A DNA stretch of 64,000 nucleotides from positions 803,318,817 through 803,382,816 of the forward strand of contig CM061142.1 in NCBI GenBank assembly GCA_030789695.1. The letters are read 5' to 3'. The position numbers and the translations under genes are program-made. This document shows, piece by piece, positions 43,784 through 54,890 of the stretch. Source of the stretch: Scilla litardierei. Its lineage: Eukaryota; Streptophyta; Magnoliopsida; Asparagales; Asparagaceae. The notes beneath the pieces are model-generated. The model was not told where the DNA came from, searched no databases, and saw only the letters and a program-made list of their open reading frames with translations. Numbering within the stretch: position 1 is the stretch's first letter; every line of letters begins with the position of its first letter.

Positions 43784-45420
43784 AAGGAGGAAATAAAAGG
43801 GCAATTTATATATTTCCATTAAGTGTAATTTTTGTGTTAAAATTCAGTTTGAATTTTAAATTCAATTCTGGCACGCTTCATCATATATATATTTCGAAAT
43901 AATTGTAATTAAATCAAAACCCCACCAAAGTGGGCTTTATCGTGACGATTACTCTTATTTCGATATATAAAAGGTTACGGACATACTTTGTATGTAAATT
44001 TGGTGTCTAAAATCTTGAATTTAAATTCGTTAAAAGGAGGAAATAAATGGTTGTAAATATATATTTCCTTTAGGCCCAATTTTGTGTGTTAAATTTAAGT
44101 TCATTCCAATTTTAATTCTTTAGGCAAAATTTCAGTTAAATATACATTTCGAAATAATTCTAATTTTTGTGAAATTCCACCAAAGTGGGTTCCACTATTA
44201 AAATTGTCATTATTTCAGAATGTAAACGGTATGAATTTTAAACGGATCGAAGGAGTAAATAAAAGGCTTTCCTATATATTTACATTTAAGTTCAGTTTCA
44301 TTTGAATTCAGTTTTGGGCACATTAGATTATATGTTTCAAAATAATTTTAATTATTACGGGATCCTACCAAAGTGGGCTCTACAGTTAAATTATTATTAC
44401 TTCGTACCATAAACGGTTAAATACATACTTTTGTATGATTAGTTGCTCAATATTGAATTTAATTTGGGTTGAAGGAGGAAATAAGACGTTTAAATGTATA
44501 TTTCTCCTCAAAGATAAATTTTGTGTTAACTGTGTAAAATAAATTTAAATTCAAAGTTTATGGCATAAAACAAGATATATATATATATATATATACTTCG
44601 GTATATAACAAGTTGACTTCATACCTTGGTATGAAAATTTAGTTTGCCTAAAATTCGATTTAAATTAAAACACAAAATTCAGGTGTTTTCTTCGGGAGCA
44701 AATAAAAAGCTTTAACATATATTTCTCCTCAAGAATAAGTTTCAAAGGCCTTAAAGAATTTTTTGTGCACTAACCATCAAGCAAATGGCCTTAAGGAAAA
44801 TTGACACATTTTAAAGTTATATCTAAAATGGGATAGGGTGTATATTTATATATATGACTTTATAATGTTTATTCATATACACATTAGTATACCTATATAC
44901 CACATTTTGAAGAAGAAAATTTGTGTTGAATCTATGGTTTTTTATTTTACTCAATATAAATGATTAGAGGGGTGGAATAAAAGGTTCTTATATATATTTC
45001 CACTTAGTGTAATCATTTTGTGTTAAATTCAATTTAGTTTCAATTTCAATTTTTTGGCACAATTAATTATATATTTCGAATATAGAATGATTGGATCATC
45101 AACTCACCAAAGTGGGTTTTCTTGTGAAGATCAGTTCAAATCTTGAAATATAACAAGTTGAATACATACTTTTGTTTGAATATTTTGGTTGACTTAAATT
45201 TGATTTTGAAGAAAAGTGGACTTGAATATCTCCACTTAAAGTATATTCATGTATTAAATTGCGACTTAGATTCAAATTTTGCAAAGGTATATATTTTTGA
45301 AATGATTTCGTGCAATCATCACCTCGCAAAAGTGGGATCTGTTGATTTGCATTATTTCATTTCATGAATATAAAAAGAATCTAATGTGCCCGTGATTTGC
45401 GTAAGAATGCTAAATCGGCC
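43784..45420. repeat. Diverged tandem repeat of about 215-275 bp, seven units, in the leader of copia element 4
   Basis: Units begin with AAGGAGGAAATAAAAGG-type sequence near 43784, 44034, 44250, 44472, 44693, 44967 and 45209 (spacings 250, 216, 222, 221, 274, 242). Within units the order is TATATTTCC, TTGTGTTAA, TTCGAAATAAT and CACCAAAGTGGG (43926, 44171, 44367, 45107; CGCAAAAGTGGG at 45323). No coding capacity; very AT-rich. Confidence 0.75.
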
Positions 45421-45726
45421 CAAAGGAAGATTACCGTTCTATACCATTTCATGCGCACCTGTGGCAATAGACAAGGTGATGATTAGTGAGTTCAATGCTT
45501 GCAAATTTAATTCGGCTCAAAGGAAGTTTTATTTTTGGCATGTTATTATTGTCATTGTCTGATTGCTACAACAAGATGTCAGTGACTAGTCAATAGATTA
45601 TCCAAAGATAAATATTGGACTGGTGGGGGATGTCTTGAGATGGGAAAATAGCCTTAATTTGAATTTGTTGTTGTATTTAATACTCATATGAACATGTTAT
45701 AAATTGTTTTCTTGTTCTATTTTCAG

Positions 45727-46541
45727 CTAATATTCCTGAAAATTTTTCTGCCAACCTAAAATCAATTCCAGTCCTTAATGGCACTAACTTCAAGGCATGG
45801 AAGGAGAATCTTTTGATAATCCTCGGAGTCATGGATCTTGATCTGGCATTACGGACTCATTGTCCTCCACCACTCACTGATGAGAGTACCTCTGATGAAA
45901 AGAGGGAGTTGGAAGAGGGGAAGAGATCAAATCGCATGTGCCTAATGCTAGTGAGGAATGCCATTCCAGAATATCTCAGGGGCTATATTTCAGAGAAAAT
46001 TTCCACAGCTAAATGGTTCCTTATTGAGCTTGAAAAGAAGTTTGTCAAGAATGAAAAGAGTGAAATTAGTACACTCTTGACAAACCTATCTTCAATGAAA
46101 TATGAAGGTAAAAGAAACATCAGGGAGCATATAATGAAGATGTCTAATATTGCTTCAAGGTTGAAAGCACTTGAGCAAGACCTCTCTGAGACTCTGCTAG
46201 TGCATTTTGTTTTGATATCTCTTCCATCTCAGTTTGACCAGTTTAAGATGAGCTACAATCTGAAGGATGAGACTTGGTCTCTGGATGAGCTCATCTCAAA
46301 CTGTGTGAAGGAAGATGAAAGGCTTGAGCAAGAAATGACAGAAAGCCCTCTCCTGACATCCACCTTCAACAAGAGGAAGAAGGACACTGCAGCTGCAGAT
46401 ACAGCTTCTCAAAAGAAACAACGAAGGGAACTGAAAAGTTCAGAAGGTCATGGTTATTTCTTCTGTGGAGCTGAAGGGCATGTAAATAAGAATTGCTCAA
46501 ATTATCACGCTTCGCATGCTAAAAAGGGTATGTTTCTTTAA
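45727..46541 (+). pseudogene. Gag of copia element 4
   Basis: A frame of about 270 codons: LNGTNFKAWKENLLIILGVM, YISEKISTAKWFLIELEKKF, LKDETWSLDELISNCVKEDE, and an altered zinc knuckle YFFCGAEGHVNKNCSNYH, where the first cysteine of CCHC is lost. It ends with TAA at 46539-46541. There is no in-frame ATG between the stop at 45678 and this frame; it begins just after TATTTTCAG, which looks like a splice acceptor. So either the start codon was lost or gag is reached by splicing out the leader. The capsid-like protein would act in particle assembly. Confidence 0.8.
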
Positions 46542-46544
46542 TTC

Positions 46545-47995
46545 GGTTTGATTCTAAGTTAATTTCTTTTCATGCAACCTTTGGTACTTATAGGCGCGTG
46601 ATGGAAAGTTTTGGTATAACCATTCACATCATTGTGTCTATGCAGGATTGCCTAAGATGCCAAGAGCCAAATGATGGTGAAAGATACATCGATATGGGCA
46701 ATGGCAAGATGGTTCAAGTTGAAGCAAATTAAATTTAGATTATTTCTTTTTAAAGGCTAGATTGTATTTGAATTTTATGAGACTATTATGTACCGTTTTT
46801 AACGGAATTTGGATTTTCATTTCTATTTTTGAACAAATTTGGTTATAAGTGTTCAATTATGAATGGAAAATTTGGTTGTCTCTTGATTCAAAATTGGTTT
46901 ATTCTAGTTCCTTAAAAGATCATTATAATCTTCATTTATTTGGAAATGTTGCTTCATCTATAAAATTCCTGCAGTTTAAGTACATGTGTTGTAATGAAAG
47001 AATTAACAGTTTAGAATTCAGTTATATTTTGATTGCAGCTTATATCCTTAATAAAGTTTCAACAAATGAATCAATTGCATGTTTGGATATGTCCAACTAA
47101 AGTAAGGCTTTATAAGCCTAATAAACTAATAGGACATAATGATAATGATTATCTGGTTTCGTTGAATAGTTTTAAAGTTGATATTATTTTTATGATTTTA
47201 CATAATCCCACTAAAAGTTAGTTTACGAATTAGGAAATGCACACCTATTATAGGATGCTGAGTTTGAAGGGGAAAGTTTAGTTAGTGACATTATTCTTGA
47301 AGAAGATTAATCTCACAGGTGTTGTTGGCATTGTTCGGGATGGTATTCCTGACGTTGTTCAAGACACAATAAATTCAAGATAATGTTGCAATTCCTCTCA
47401 TTCGGGAAATTATTCATAAGGACAAACTCTAGCATCCTCAAAGCACTAATTGCCATTCATGAAATCCATTAAAGAGATGACAAGCTCACTATTGACATTA
47501 GGATGATGGAAGTTCGACTTACATCAAGTCATAAAAGTTCTACATCTCTAAAATGGATTAGTGCATTAATTAAGAAAGTCTTTAAATGATACTTAAAATC
47601 TTTTCTCATTGCCATAAGGTTTTGAACCCTATTGATTGAAAATAGCCTTTTTATAATCAAAAGGAATTCAAAAGTGTATTAAGAAAAGATTTAAAGCGCA
47701 TCACTCAAAGACTTTATACGGAAAAGAATGCTTTAATTGAAAAGAGACTTTTATTCAGTTTTCATGAAAGACTCAATAAGGTTTATAATGGCATTAGTAG
47801 AGCATTTTGATATCGTTACTGATATATTAAATTTCATTAAGTGATCACCTCGTTCGGTTTTGAGATGATATTTAATGATGTTATCTAAGTTCTGTGGGAG
47901 CATGTAATTTCTATAATATCTATGTGGTAATGAATGTTAAGTTCTGTGGGAGACAAGTTTAGTCTCATTAATTACCCTGAGAATAATCTTCAGAA
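46545..47995 (+). pseudogene. Degenerate protease, integrase and RT of copia element 4
   Basis: Islands on the plus strand: protease region MQDCLRCQEPNDGERY then GNGKMVQVEA (about 46640-46730); integrase end LIAAYILNKVSTNES (about 47030-47075) and KVRLYKPNKLIGHN (about 47100-47140); and a trace of RT linker (DNVAIPLIREI at about 47380). Stops and frameshifts are frequent and the catalytic core of the integrase is missing, so a large deletion is likely between 46740 and 46850. Confidence 0.65.
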
Positions 47996-48000
47996 GATTT

Positions 48001-51000
48001 TGTAACGACCCGCTCTCGGGGGCCCGTTACTTATTTGATATTTGCGCAGGTCCTGCAGTTAACCAGTGAAACCAAAATAGCCACGATGCAGAGATGTACA
48101 AAAATACCCAAATAGTGTCCAATTATTACAATCCGTACCGTTCAAATTGTTCCAACAATGGTGCATGAAAGAAAGAAAGTACACAACTGAAAATAGCTCT
48201 GGAAGCTGTGGTCTCATGGTCGAAGTCTGGCGCTATTAACTCAAGAGCATCTGCCTCCATATGTACGTCGTCTGCGGTGCCACGGAGATGGAACCGTAGG
48301 TAAGTCACAACAATTCTAAATAAAGAAAAAAGAGATACTGTACAAGTATGACAAAAGGTAACTACGTACAAGCAGACCAAAGTGAAAGTAAAGTACGGTG
48401 TCTGTACAAGTGTAGAAAGTAAAGTGTAGGTGTAACAGGCTACTGCTATAGCTAAAAGTACAACAAGTAAAGTACGGTGACTGTGCTGGTAAGTAAAGTA
48501 AAGTGCATGTACTGTAAAGAAAGTAACTGTGCAAGCTACACTAGAACTACGTGACTCAAGTAGGAGAGTATGATATGCAACCATAAAGTTCATCTATTGC
48601 CAGAGACCGTTTTTTCGACGCAGGCAGACCTTGTAATTTTTGCCGACGCAGGCAGACCTTGTAGCTAGTTTTGCCGACGCAGGCAGACCTTGTAGTTTTG
48701 CCGACGCAAGCAGACCTTGTAATTTTGCCGACGCAGGCAGACCTTGTAGTTTTGCCGACACAGGCATGCAATAGATAAACCCTGGGTCATAGCTCCCACA
48801 CTCTCTCTACAATGAGTTACCCCAAACCCTAGTGATGTGTATCTATTACGAGATGTTCCACAAGATGTTCCACGAGATGTTCCACCAGATATTCCACACA
48901 TGATATTCCACACGATGTTCCACATGTTACTAGTCAAACCAAGCCAACTGGTTGACTTCCTCAATGAAAACCAGAAAGTAGGATACAGACAAGTCCAACA
49001 CCAAAAGCTGCTACTTCCGTGCTTTGAGCACGTGGTAGTGTTGTTTAACACACAATTTACCCAAGTTGGTAGTTGCGTGCTACAGCCACCAAAGTTGAAA
49101 GTTGGCAAAGTAATCTTTGTCAGATTACTTTCATACTAGGTTAGGTCTCTTGTTCGGTTCAAGTCAAATAGCTGTTCGAGGCTATAGGAGTGTTAACGGT
49201 TCATACGAGCACAGTAAACTAGTTTTCTAAGTTTAGAATATGTCGTGACTTACTATATTTGTGCTCGTCGTGGCAAGACGAGGTTGAAGCTAGAAGAGCT
49301 TGTGCACGAGGATTGGTATCTGCAATCACAAAAATACTTGGTTAAAGAATGCTACATTTCTATTTGAATAATTGATTGTTTTGATTTTTAAACCGATTGA
49401 AACGTTGTCGAAAAACGTTCTAAATTTTTATATAGACTATATATGATAAAAATAGTTTTACTGCAAGAGGGAATATTTTTCTGAAGCTTATAGTAATTTT
49501 TATAATTTTTAAAAGCTCAAAAACAATTTAAAAACTATTTTTCAATTAGTAACGTATTTATTCAACAATTTCTTCTGTGTGCAATCTACATCGGAATGTT
49601 GCAAATGAGCTGTCAAAATGACCGTCTCGGAGAGTTCTATAACATATATTTTTCTCACATATTATTGTATGTAAAAATATCAAGATACGAATTTTTAAAA
49701 GAAAGTAACGTATTTAAAATTTAGGCTTAAAAATTAATTCTGGAAAAACTAAGCGTCTGATTGAGATGAAACTAAAGCCATTGGATCCAGAATATTATTT
49801 CTGATTTTCTGGAGCTAGTCATATATTTTTCTTGGGCTTATATTATTTATAACGAATTTAACACCAATAAATCCATATTATTTAATTTTTAAAATACTAA
49901 ATACACGTATTTATACGTATACGTTTTATTAAAACGTATAAAATTTACGTTTTAAAACTTACCCCTCGTTTCGTACTGTGCATGGGCGGGGGCGTTGCTT
50001 CTTCGATGGCGACGACGAGGGCACGGCGAGGGCGGGGTCGGGGAAGCGGCGGGAGCGGCGGTCTCCGGCGAGCTCAATGGTGGTGGTGGCGGAGGCGGGG
50101 TCTGCAGGGCTCCGTCGAGGTGGGCTCTCGAGCGTATGGGAGGGCGGACGTCGTCGTCGAGTGGGAGGGCCTCACGGTGGAGCGGTTGGGCTCAGCGGCG
50201 TCGAGAGGGAGGAGCGGGGTGCTCGGGCTGTGCTACAGGTCGAGGCGGTGGTAGCATGGGGTTGTGGGCTTGGTGGAGCTTTGCCGCAGAGCTGGGGATG
50301 GCGAGTGACATCGAGGCGTCGACAGAGAGCTCGGGGACCACCGGCGTCGTTGCCGAGAGCGGAGAGCGAGAGGGCGTGAGTTGGGGTGCTGTGGCATCTT
50401 CGTCGGGGGCATGGAAGTGCAACGTGGAGGGGGCGGAGCTCGACGTGTCGGGGGGCCTTTCGTCGGAGCTCCGGGGCTGCGGGGTCGCCGTGGCGGTCGG
50501 AGAAGGCGGACACGGTGGAGGGCGACGGTCAGCCCTCCGGTGGCGTGAGGGAGAGGGTGTGAGAGAGAAAACGAGGGCGGGGTTGGGTTTGAATGCGGGG
50601 TGCCTGGGTTTGGTTCAGGTGTTTTAAAACGAAGGGTGATGGGTTTGGCATGGGTTTGGGTAGTTAATATATAGGGTTGGAGAAATTAACTGAGAGAGAG
50701 AGAGATAGACGGGGGAGGTAGTTAGGATTGGTAGGGGGTAGATGAGGGTCTGAGGGTTAGCAACGGGTTAGGTTAGGTAATGGGATTAGGTGGGTAATTA
50801 GAAAGGTAATTATGGTAATTAAGTAGGTGAAAGGTGTAATTAGTAAAATACTTATATAACAAAAATTACGATTTTGCACTTACTAGTAAACGTGTCCGAA
50901 AAATTACGAAAACATACCCACGGGATCGTATCATCGCGAGGATCACAAATACAAAGACCGTTTCAGGGTTTGAGCTACGGAGATACTAGTTTTTGGCCAA

Positions 51001-51379
51001 AACATTTAGAAAGCGGGTTTGCGGGTTCTAGGCTGAAATGATATCAGAAAATTACGAACTTAATGTGGGGAACCCTAAATGATCATATGATGCTACTGCA
51101 AAAGTTTGAAAACGTTTTGAAGACGTTTGTATAGAAAATAAATTCATTGAGCCAAAACAGCAATATCTGAAAATGAATTTTTTATCAGATCTTTTAGAGG
51201 TATTTGATGAAATTCGATCTTGCTAAATACTCCATAACTAGTCTGGTACATCAAAATATTTTTATAAGAATTTTTTGAAATCAGTGAAACTCCTAACAAA
51301 CCATTATAAAATAGTTTAAAAAAATTTGGAAATAGGTTAAACACGCAAATAGTTGTGTTGAAGAAAACAGGCCGTTACA
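48001..51379 (-). repeat. Chromovirus-like Ty3 LTR, second copy (3.4 kb), 3' LTR on the minus strand
   Basis: It starts TGTAACGACC and ends GGCCGTTACA on the plus strand and is homologous to 3393-6517. Unlike that solo copy, it is preceded on the minus strand by a PPT and the last codons of pol (51380-51425), which orient it. A minus-strand TATA box (CCCTATATATTAA) is at 50664-50674, with a GC-rich block downstream (about 49980-50590). A 30-bp tandem repeat lies at 48612-48770 and GATGTTCCAC repeats at about 48850-48925. Its left flank is copia 4. There is no matching right TSD in view. Confidence 0.85.
48612..48770. repeat. Tandem repeat of about 30 bp in the chromovirus-like LTR
   Basis: About five or six units of TTTTGCCGACGCAGGCAGAC then CTTGTAGT, with some longer variants. 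The corresponding part of the solo LTR (3985-4075) has only three diverged units, so the array expanded in this copy. Confidence 0.85.
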
Positions 51380-51425
51380 TCCTACCCTCCTTAAAATAAT
51401 TCCGTCCTCGGAATTTAAAAATATT
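51380..51425 (-). pseudogene. Pol C-terminus and polypurine tract of the chromovirus-like element
   Basis: The minus strand encodes KFRGRNYFKEGRM and then a stop. ATG is at 51380-51378 and the stop TAA falls at 51377-51375, so the pol stop lies inside the first bases of the LTR (TGTAACGG). AAGGAGGGTAGGA (51380-51392) doubles as the PPT. The rest of pol has been lost. Confidence 0.65.
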
Positions 51426-52193
51426 TTTGAAACAAATAATTGATATTATAAAGAAGCTCAAGCAAATAAATGATAGAAAAGAAGTAATCTTTGTAAATCA
51501 GGTTGTAAATAACATGAAATGTGATAAGAAAATAAGGGATGTGACTGATATATATTATCAAGTAGCCAAAATATGGGATAATGGCACTACAGGAAAATGA
51601 GAGCTATCATGATGACAACATCTGCTCGAACTCAGAACTTGAGGTGACAAGCCAGTAGCAAGCTATTTAAACCACATAAAATGGAAGACCATAAAGTTTA
51701 TTCGTGCTACTGGTGACTAACTGGGTCTAGCCAAAGATGTCGTTCATAATATAGCATGTAACAACTAATCCACGGGTAACAACTAATCCACGGGTACTCG
51801 TGCTGTCCAATCAAGCACCAGCAACATCAATCTCCATAATGCCCAACCACATGCTAACGTCCAAACCAACGCCCAAAGGTAAGTAAAAGGCCAACACCCA
51901 AAGTCAGTACTCACTGCTAGCATTCCTTCCATCAATCTCCATAATATCTCACAATAAGGCAAGATCCAAGCTCTCATCCAAAGCCAAGCACAAGTCCTAC
52001 ATACAACTTCAACACCAAAGGCCAATATCATGCCAGTAACCATCGCCATCACTCCTTCTGTAGACCAATACTTGACATTCGCAACACCCAACATCACCCA
52101 ACAAGTAAACAACCAAAAACACACTTTCCCGCACACCAAAAGGAGTAGACGCAACAGGAAGCCTAAACGGGATCTCAGCTCAGGTGAGACCCA
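51426..52193. other. Unclassified remnant between the chromovirus-like LTR and the SIRE-like LTR
   Basis: No family recognised. A minus-strand frame at 51783-52154 (123 aa) is rich in W, L and C, is an antisense shadow of CCAA- and CATC-rich sequence, and is not called as a gene. Confidence 0.4.
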
Positions 52194-52935
52194 TGTAATG
52201 CCCTACAAGCTACTACACAAGTACTAGAGGGGGGTGAATAGTACTTTAAAAATAACGATGAGTATAATTCCTAATTATCGTGCAAACAACTACCAAATCA
52301 ATTTGTGGAAGCTTAAATTGATGACAACAACAAAATTAACAATGCTAACAATAGATATTACTGGGTTCGGATCCACCCAAGTCTCCCCGACTTGTTCCCG
52401 GTGATCCTACGTCCCAACCACCCGGATCCCCTCCGGATACTTAGGTTAGAAACCCTAACCCAAGATTTCCACTATGATATCTTGTGAAAAACCTTCACAA
52501 GATCAAATCATACATGCAATGGCAATAGTGAATCCCACAACCCGGGATCACAACCTTCTCGCACAACCGAGAGAATCAAAAGCAATAAATGAGTTTATAT
52601 GAAATAAACAACTTACCACAAACCCTATACCTTGAGTATTCTTACCAAATAGGTGCAAGGAAGGATTTGAGGAAGAGGAAGTCACCAAGACCTAGCACCA
52701 CTGAAATAAGCAGCAATGGGTGCCCAGGAGTGATTTGGAGACTTGAATCAAGCTAGAGCTTGAATGGCTCACCAAGAACAAACTTCTCTCAAGATGGATT
52801 CTAGATCTAGAAAGTGAGAGAATGGATTTCTTGTGAGGGAGAGAGCTTTGGAAATGAGTGAGAATCTCTAACTCTTTCAAACTCAATGAATCTCTTAATG
52901 GCAGCTCTAACCTAGAGAGAAATGACCAAGGTTCG

Positions 52936-52943
52936 TATTTATA
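52936..52943 (-). promoter_or_regulatory. TATA box of the SIRE-like LTR
   Basis: TATAAATA on the minus strand, within GGGACCCTATAAATACG. The hairpin array starts about 50 bases upstream. Confidence 0.6.
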
Positions 52944-52984
52944 GGGTCCCATAAAAACGAGCTAGGTCAAATCCCAACGGATAG

Positions 52985-53540
52985 AAATCTGAAGCAGTTA
53001 GTCGGACAAAGAACAACAACTGACCGACTAGTTCATCAACTAGTCGGTTGGTCAAACAACATGGATCAACTAAGTGATGAACAGTGAACATAATGAATTT
53101 CAGACCTAGAAATCTAGTCGGTCCAAGAAGACTGTCTGACCGACTAGTTTCACAACTAGTCGGTCGGTCAGTGAACTTAGACCGACTAAGAGTCAAAACC
53201 TATTAGTCTGAATACATATTGATTTAGTCGGTCCAAGAACAAATGTTGACCGACTAGATCATCAACTAGTCGGTCGCCAAACGTTCTTAGACCGACTAAC
53301 GATAAACAGTAGCTCAGGAGAAAATTGGCATGTACAGTAAAGCTCAACTAGTCGGTCAAAGAAGCATCACTGACCGACTAGTTCACAAACTAGTCGGTCG
53401 GTGAGTCAACGTAGACCGACTAACTATAAACAGTACTGAGCAAGAAAAGACTAACTGAAACTAGTCGGTCCAAGAAGCTTTGCCGTCCGACTAGATCACC
53501 ATCTAGTCGGTCAGTTCTTCTTCTTGAACCAACTAACATG
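52985..53540. repeat. Tandem array of hairpin units, about 115 bp, five copies, in U3 of the SIRE-like LTR
   Basis: Each unit holds a near-perfect inverted repeat, GACCGACTAGTT, a loop of 4-8 bases, AACTAGTCGGTC: at 53021-53054, 53137-53170, 53246-53280, 53371-53403 and 53484-53514. A further CTAGTCGGTCCAAGAAG copy precedes each at about 40 bases. The two older-looking units (third and fifth) have changes in the stem. Confidence 0.85.
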
Positions 53541-53936
53541 CACAAAAGTCCGAATCGAAGCGCGATGCTTCGAGGGAGTTAGAATGGACTTCTACTAAGA
53601 TCCTAGAGCTAAGATAGGAGAGTTATGAAGATAGAAATGTAAGATATACTCAAGGCTTAACATTCTATAGATCGAAACTAAAAGACTATAAATAAAACCT
53701 TAAGGAACGGTCTTCGAGAGCTTCGATCAAATCTTCATGACTTCCAAAATGGTCCAAAAGCTTCAACGAAGCTTTAGGCATTGAATACGAGCTTTGAGAA
53801 GTCTTGAGATGTCGCTTTGAGTGTTCTACTGAATTTGGCGACGATCTCCATAACTGCGCTCACAAATTGTTAGTTCATGAATTATTTATGTTTGCTCATC
53901 ATCCAAAACCAAATCCGGGGAGTCCAATACTCAACA

Positions 53937-53950
53937 TTCTCCCCCTTTTT
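53937..53950 (-). promoter_or_regulatory. Polypurine tract of the SIRE-like element
   Basis: The minus strand reads AAAAAGGGGGAGAA immediately before TGTTGAG. A similar AAAGGGGGAGA lies at about 54220-54230 (minus strand). Confidence 0.75.
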
Positions 53951-54890
53951 GGTGATGACAAACCAACATAAATAATAATCAAAAATAATGATTCAAATGT
54001 AAAATACTTACTCCCGATGCATTGATGACACGTTAATTCCAAATTGAATAAATAAAGATTGCATCAAGCAGACGAGTGAGATATAAAATGAGAATCGATT
54101 ATTGAAATATCGGATCTGAAAATCCTTATATATATCTTAACTCCCCCTGAATCTAACATATTAAATTAGATTCTTGGAAATTGAGTTAAATTTTCATTTG
54201 CCCTAATCATTATCATTATCTCTCCCCCTTTGGCATTATCCCAAAAATGGGGGGCATACAACGACAACAACAAGGATAAAGAAAATCCAACATCGGGAGT
54301 CGTAGAATATGACGATGGACCAAATTGACACCAAGGGAAAATAGTCGAAAATGAATCAAAGTGTGCCAAATTGTCCATTTTCGAAAAACAAAAATTAAAA
54401 TCATCAAAATACCAAATATAAATTCACTTATTGAATAAAGAAACGTACTCTTCAATACTCAATATTCTTAGTTAAATTTGTGCATGGAAAACAATTCTAT
54501 GCAATCATAGAAATAAAATCTATTTAACCAAGTTTATAATCTTCGAGCGACGAAATCACATATCATAGACATTGAATGAATATTAAATGTGCACAATGAA
54601 GTAAAAGAGAACATCGATGTACATATATATATGAATACCATGAGTACAAGCAAAAATACATCGACTACAACAAACAGAGTGCAACATCTATATCACCAAC
54701 CAAAAAATACAACAACATCATCGACATATCATCATCAACATCCAACAAAATGAAGAAACATCAAGTACACCGACATCCAGAACATCAAAATACATCAGAA
54801 CACCACCAAAACTCCATCCTATCCTAAACCAAAACACTCTCAGAAAGATGTATCATCCAAAGATCACCGGAGAGTCCTCGAAACTGACGA
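53951..54890 (-). other. 3' untranslated region of the SIRE-like element
   Basis: Between the ORF and the PPT. It contains ATGCCAAAGGGGGAG (minus, about 54220), seen in SIRE-type elements, and AT-rich CATC/CAAC repeats (54600-54820). No coding signal found. Confidence 0.55.

Larger units (their letters stand above)
42112..48000 (+). mobile_element. Ty1/copia element 4 (Tnt1/Tork-like), 5' LTR to decayed pol, 3' end lost
   Basis: A plus-strand copia element: LTR (42112 to about 42640), initiator tRNA-Met PBS (42643-42655), a 3-kb leader filled with repeats, gag (45727-46541) and degenerate protease, integrase and RT (46550 to about 47950). No 3' LTR is present; the sequence is cut by the chromovirus-like LTR at 48001. 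Two GTTCTGTGGGAG copies (47888, 47942) may be PPT-like traces. The motif order and the CLRCQEPNDGERYI protease region point to the Tnt1-94-like group. Confidence 0.8.
52194..53936 (-). repeat. 3' LTR of a SIRE/Maximus-like copia element
   Basis: On the minus strand it begins TGTTGAGTATTGGACTCC directly after a PPT and ends after CTATTCACCCCCCTCTAGTA, a sequence typical of SIRE-type LTR ends. The left end is set at TGTAATGCCC (52194) and could be off by several bases. The minus-strand TATA box (TATAAATA) is at 52936-52943. A hairpin array (52985-53540) is just upstream of it in U3. The 5' partner is not in the window. Confidence 0.65.

Noticed and set aside
48605..48775. Regular 30-bp repeats that might suggest a CRISPR array
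   Set aside because: Units are contiguous without unique spacers, inside a plant LTR; a simple tandem repeat.
49978..50627. Frames of 113-210 aa
   Set aside because: GC-rich leader block of the chromovirus-like LTR, equivalent to 5200-5813.
51783..52154. Hydrophobic, Trp- and Cys-rich 123-aa minus frame
   Set aside because: Antisense of CCAA/CATC-rich sequence; no start context, no family, irregular hydrophobic pattern.
53021..53514. Repeated dyads that might suggest a CRISPR or integron array
   Set aside because: The sequence between dyads is itself repeated and lies in a SIRE-like LTR U3.
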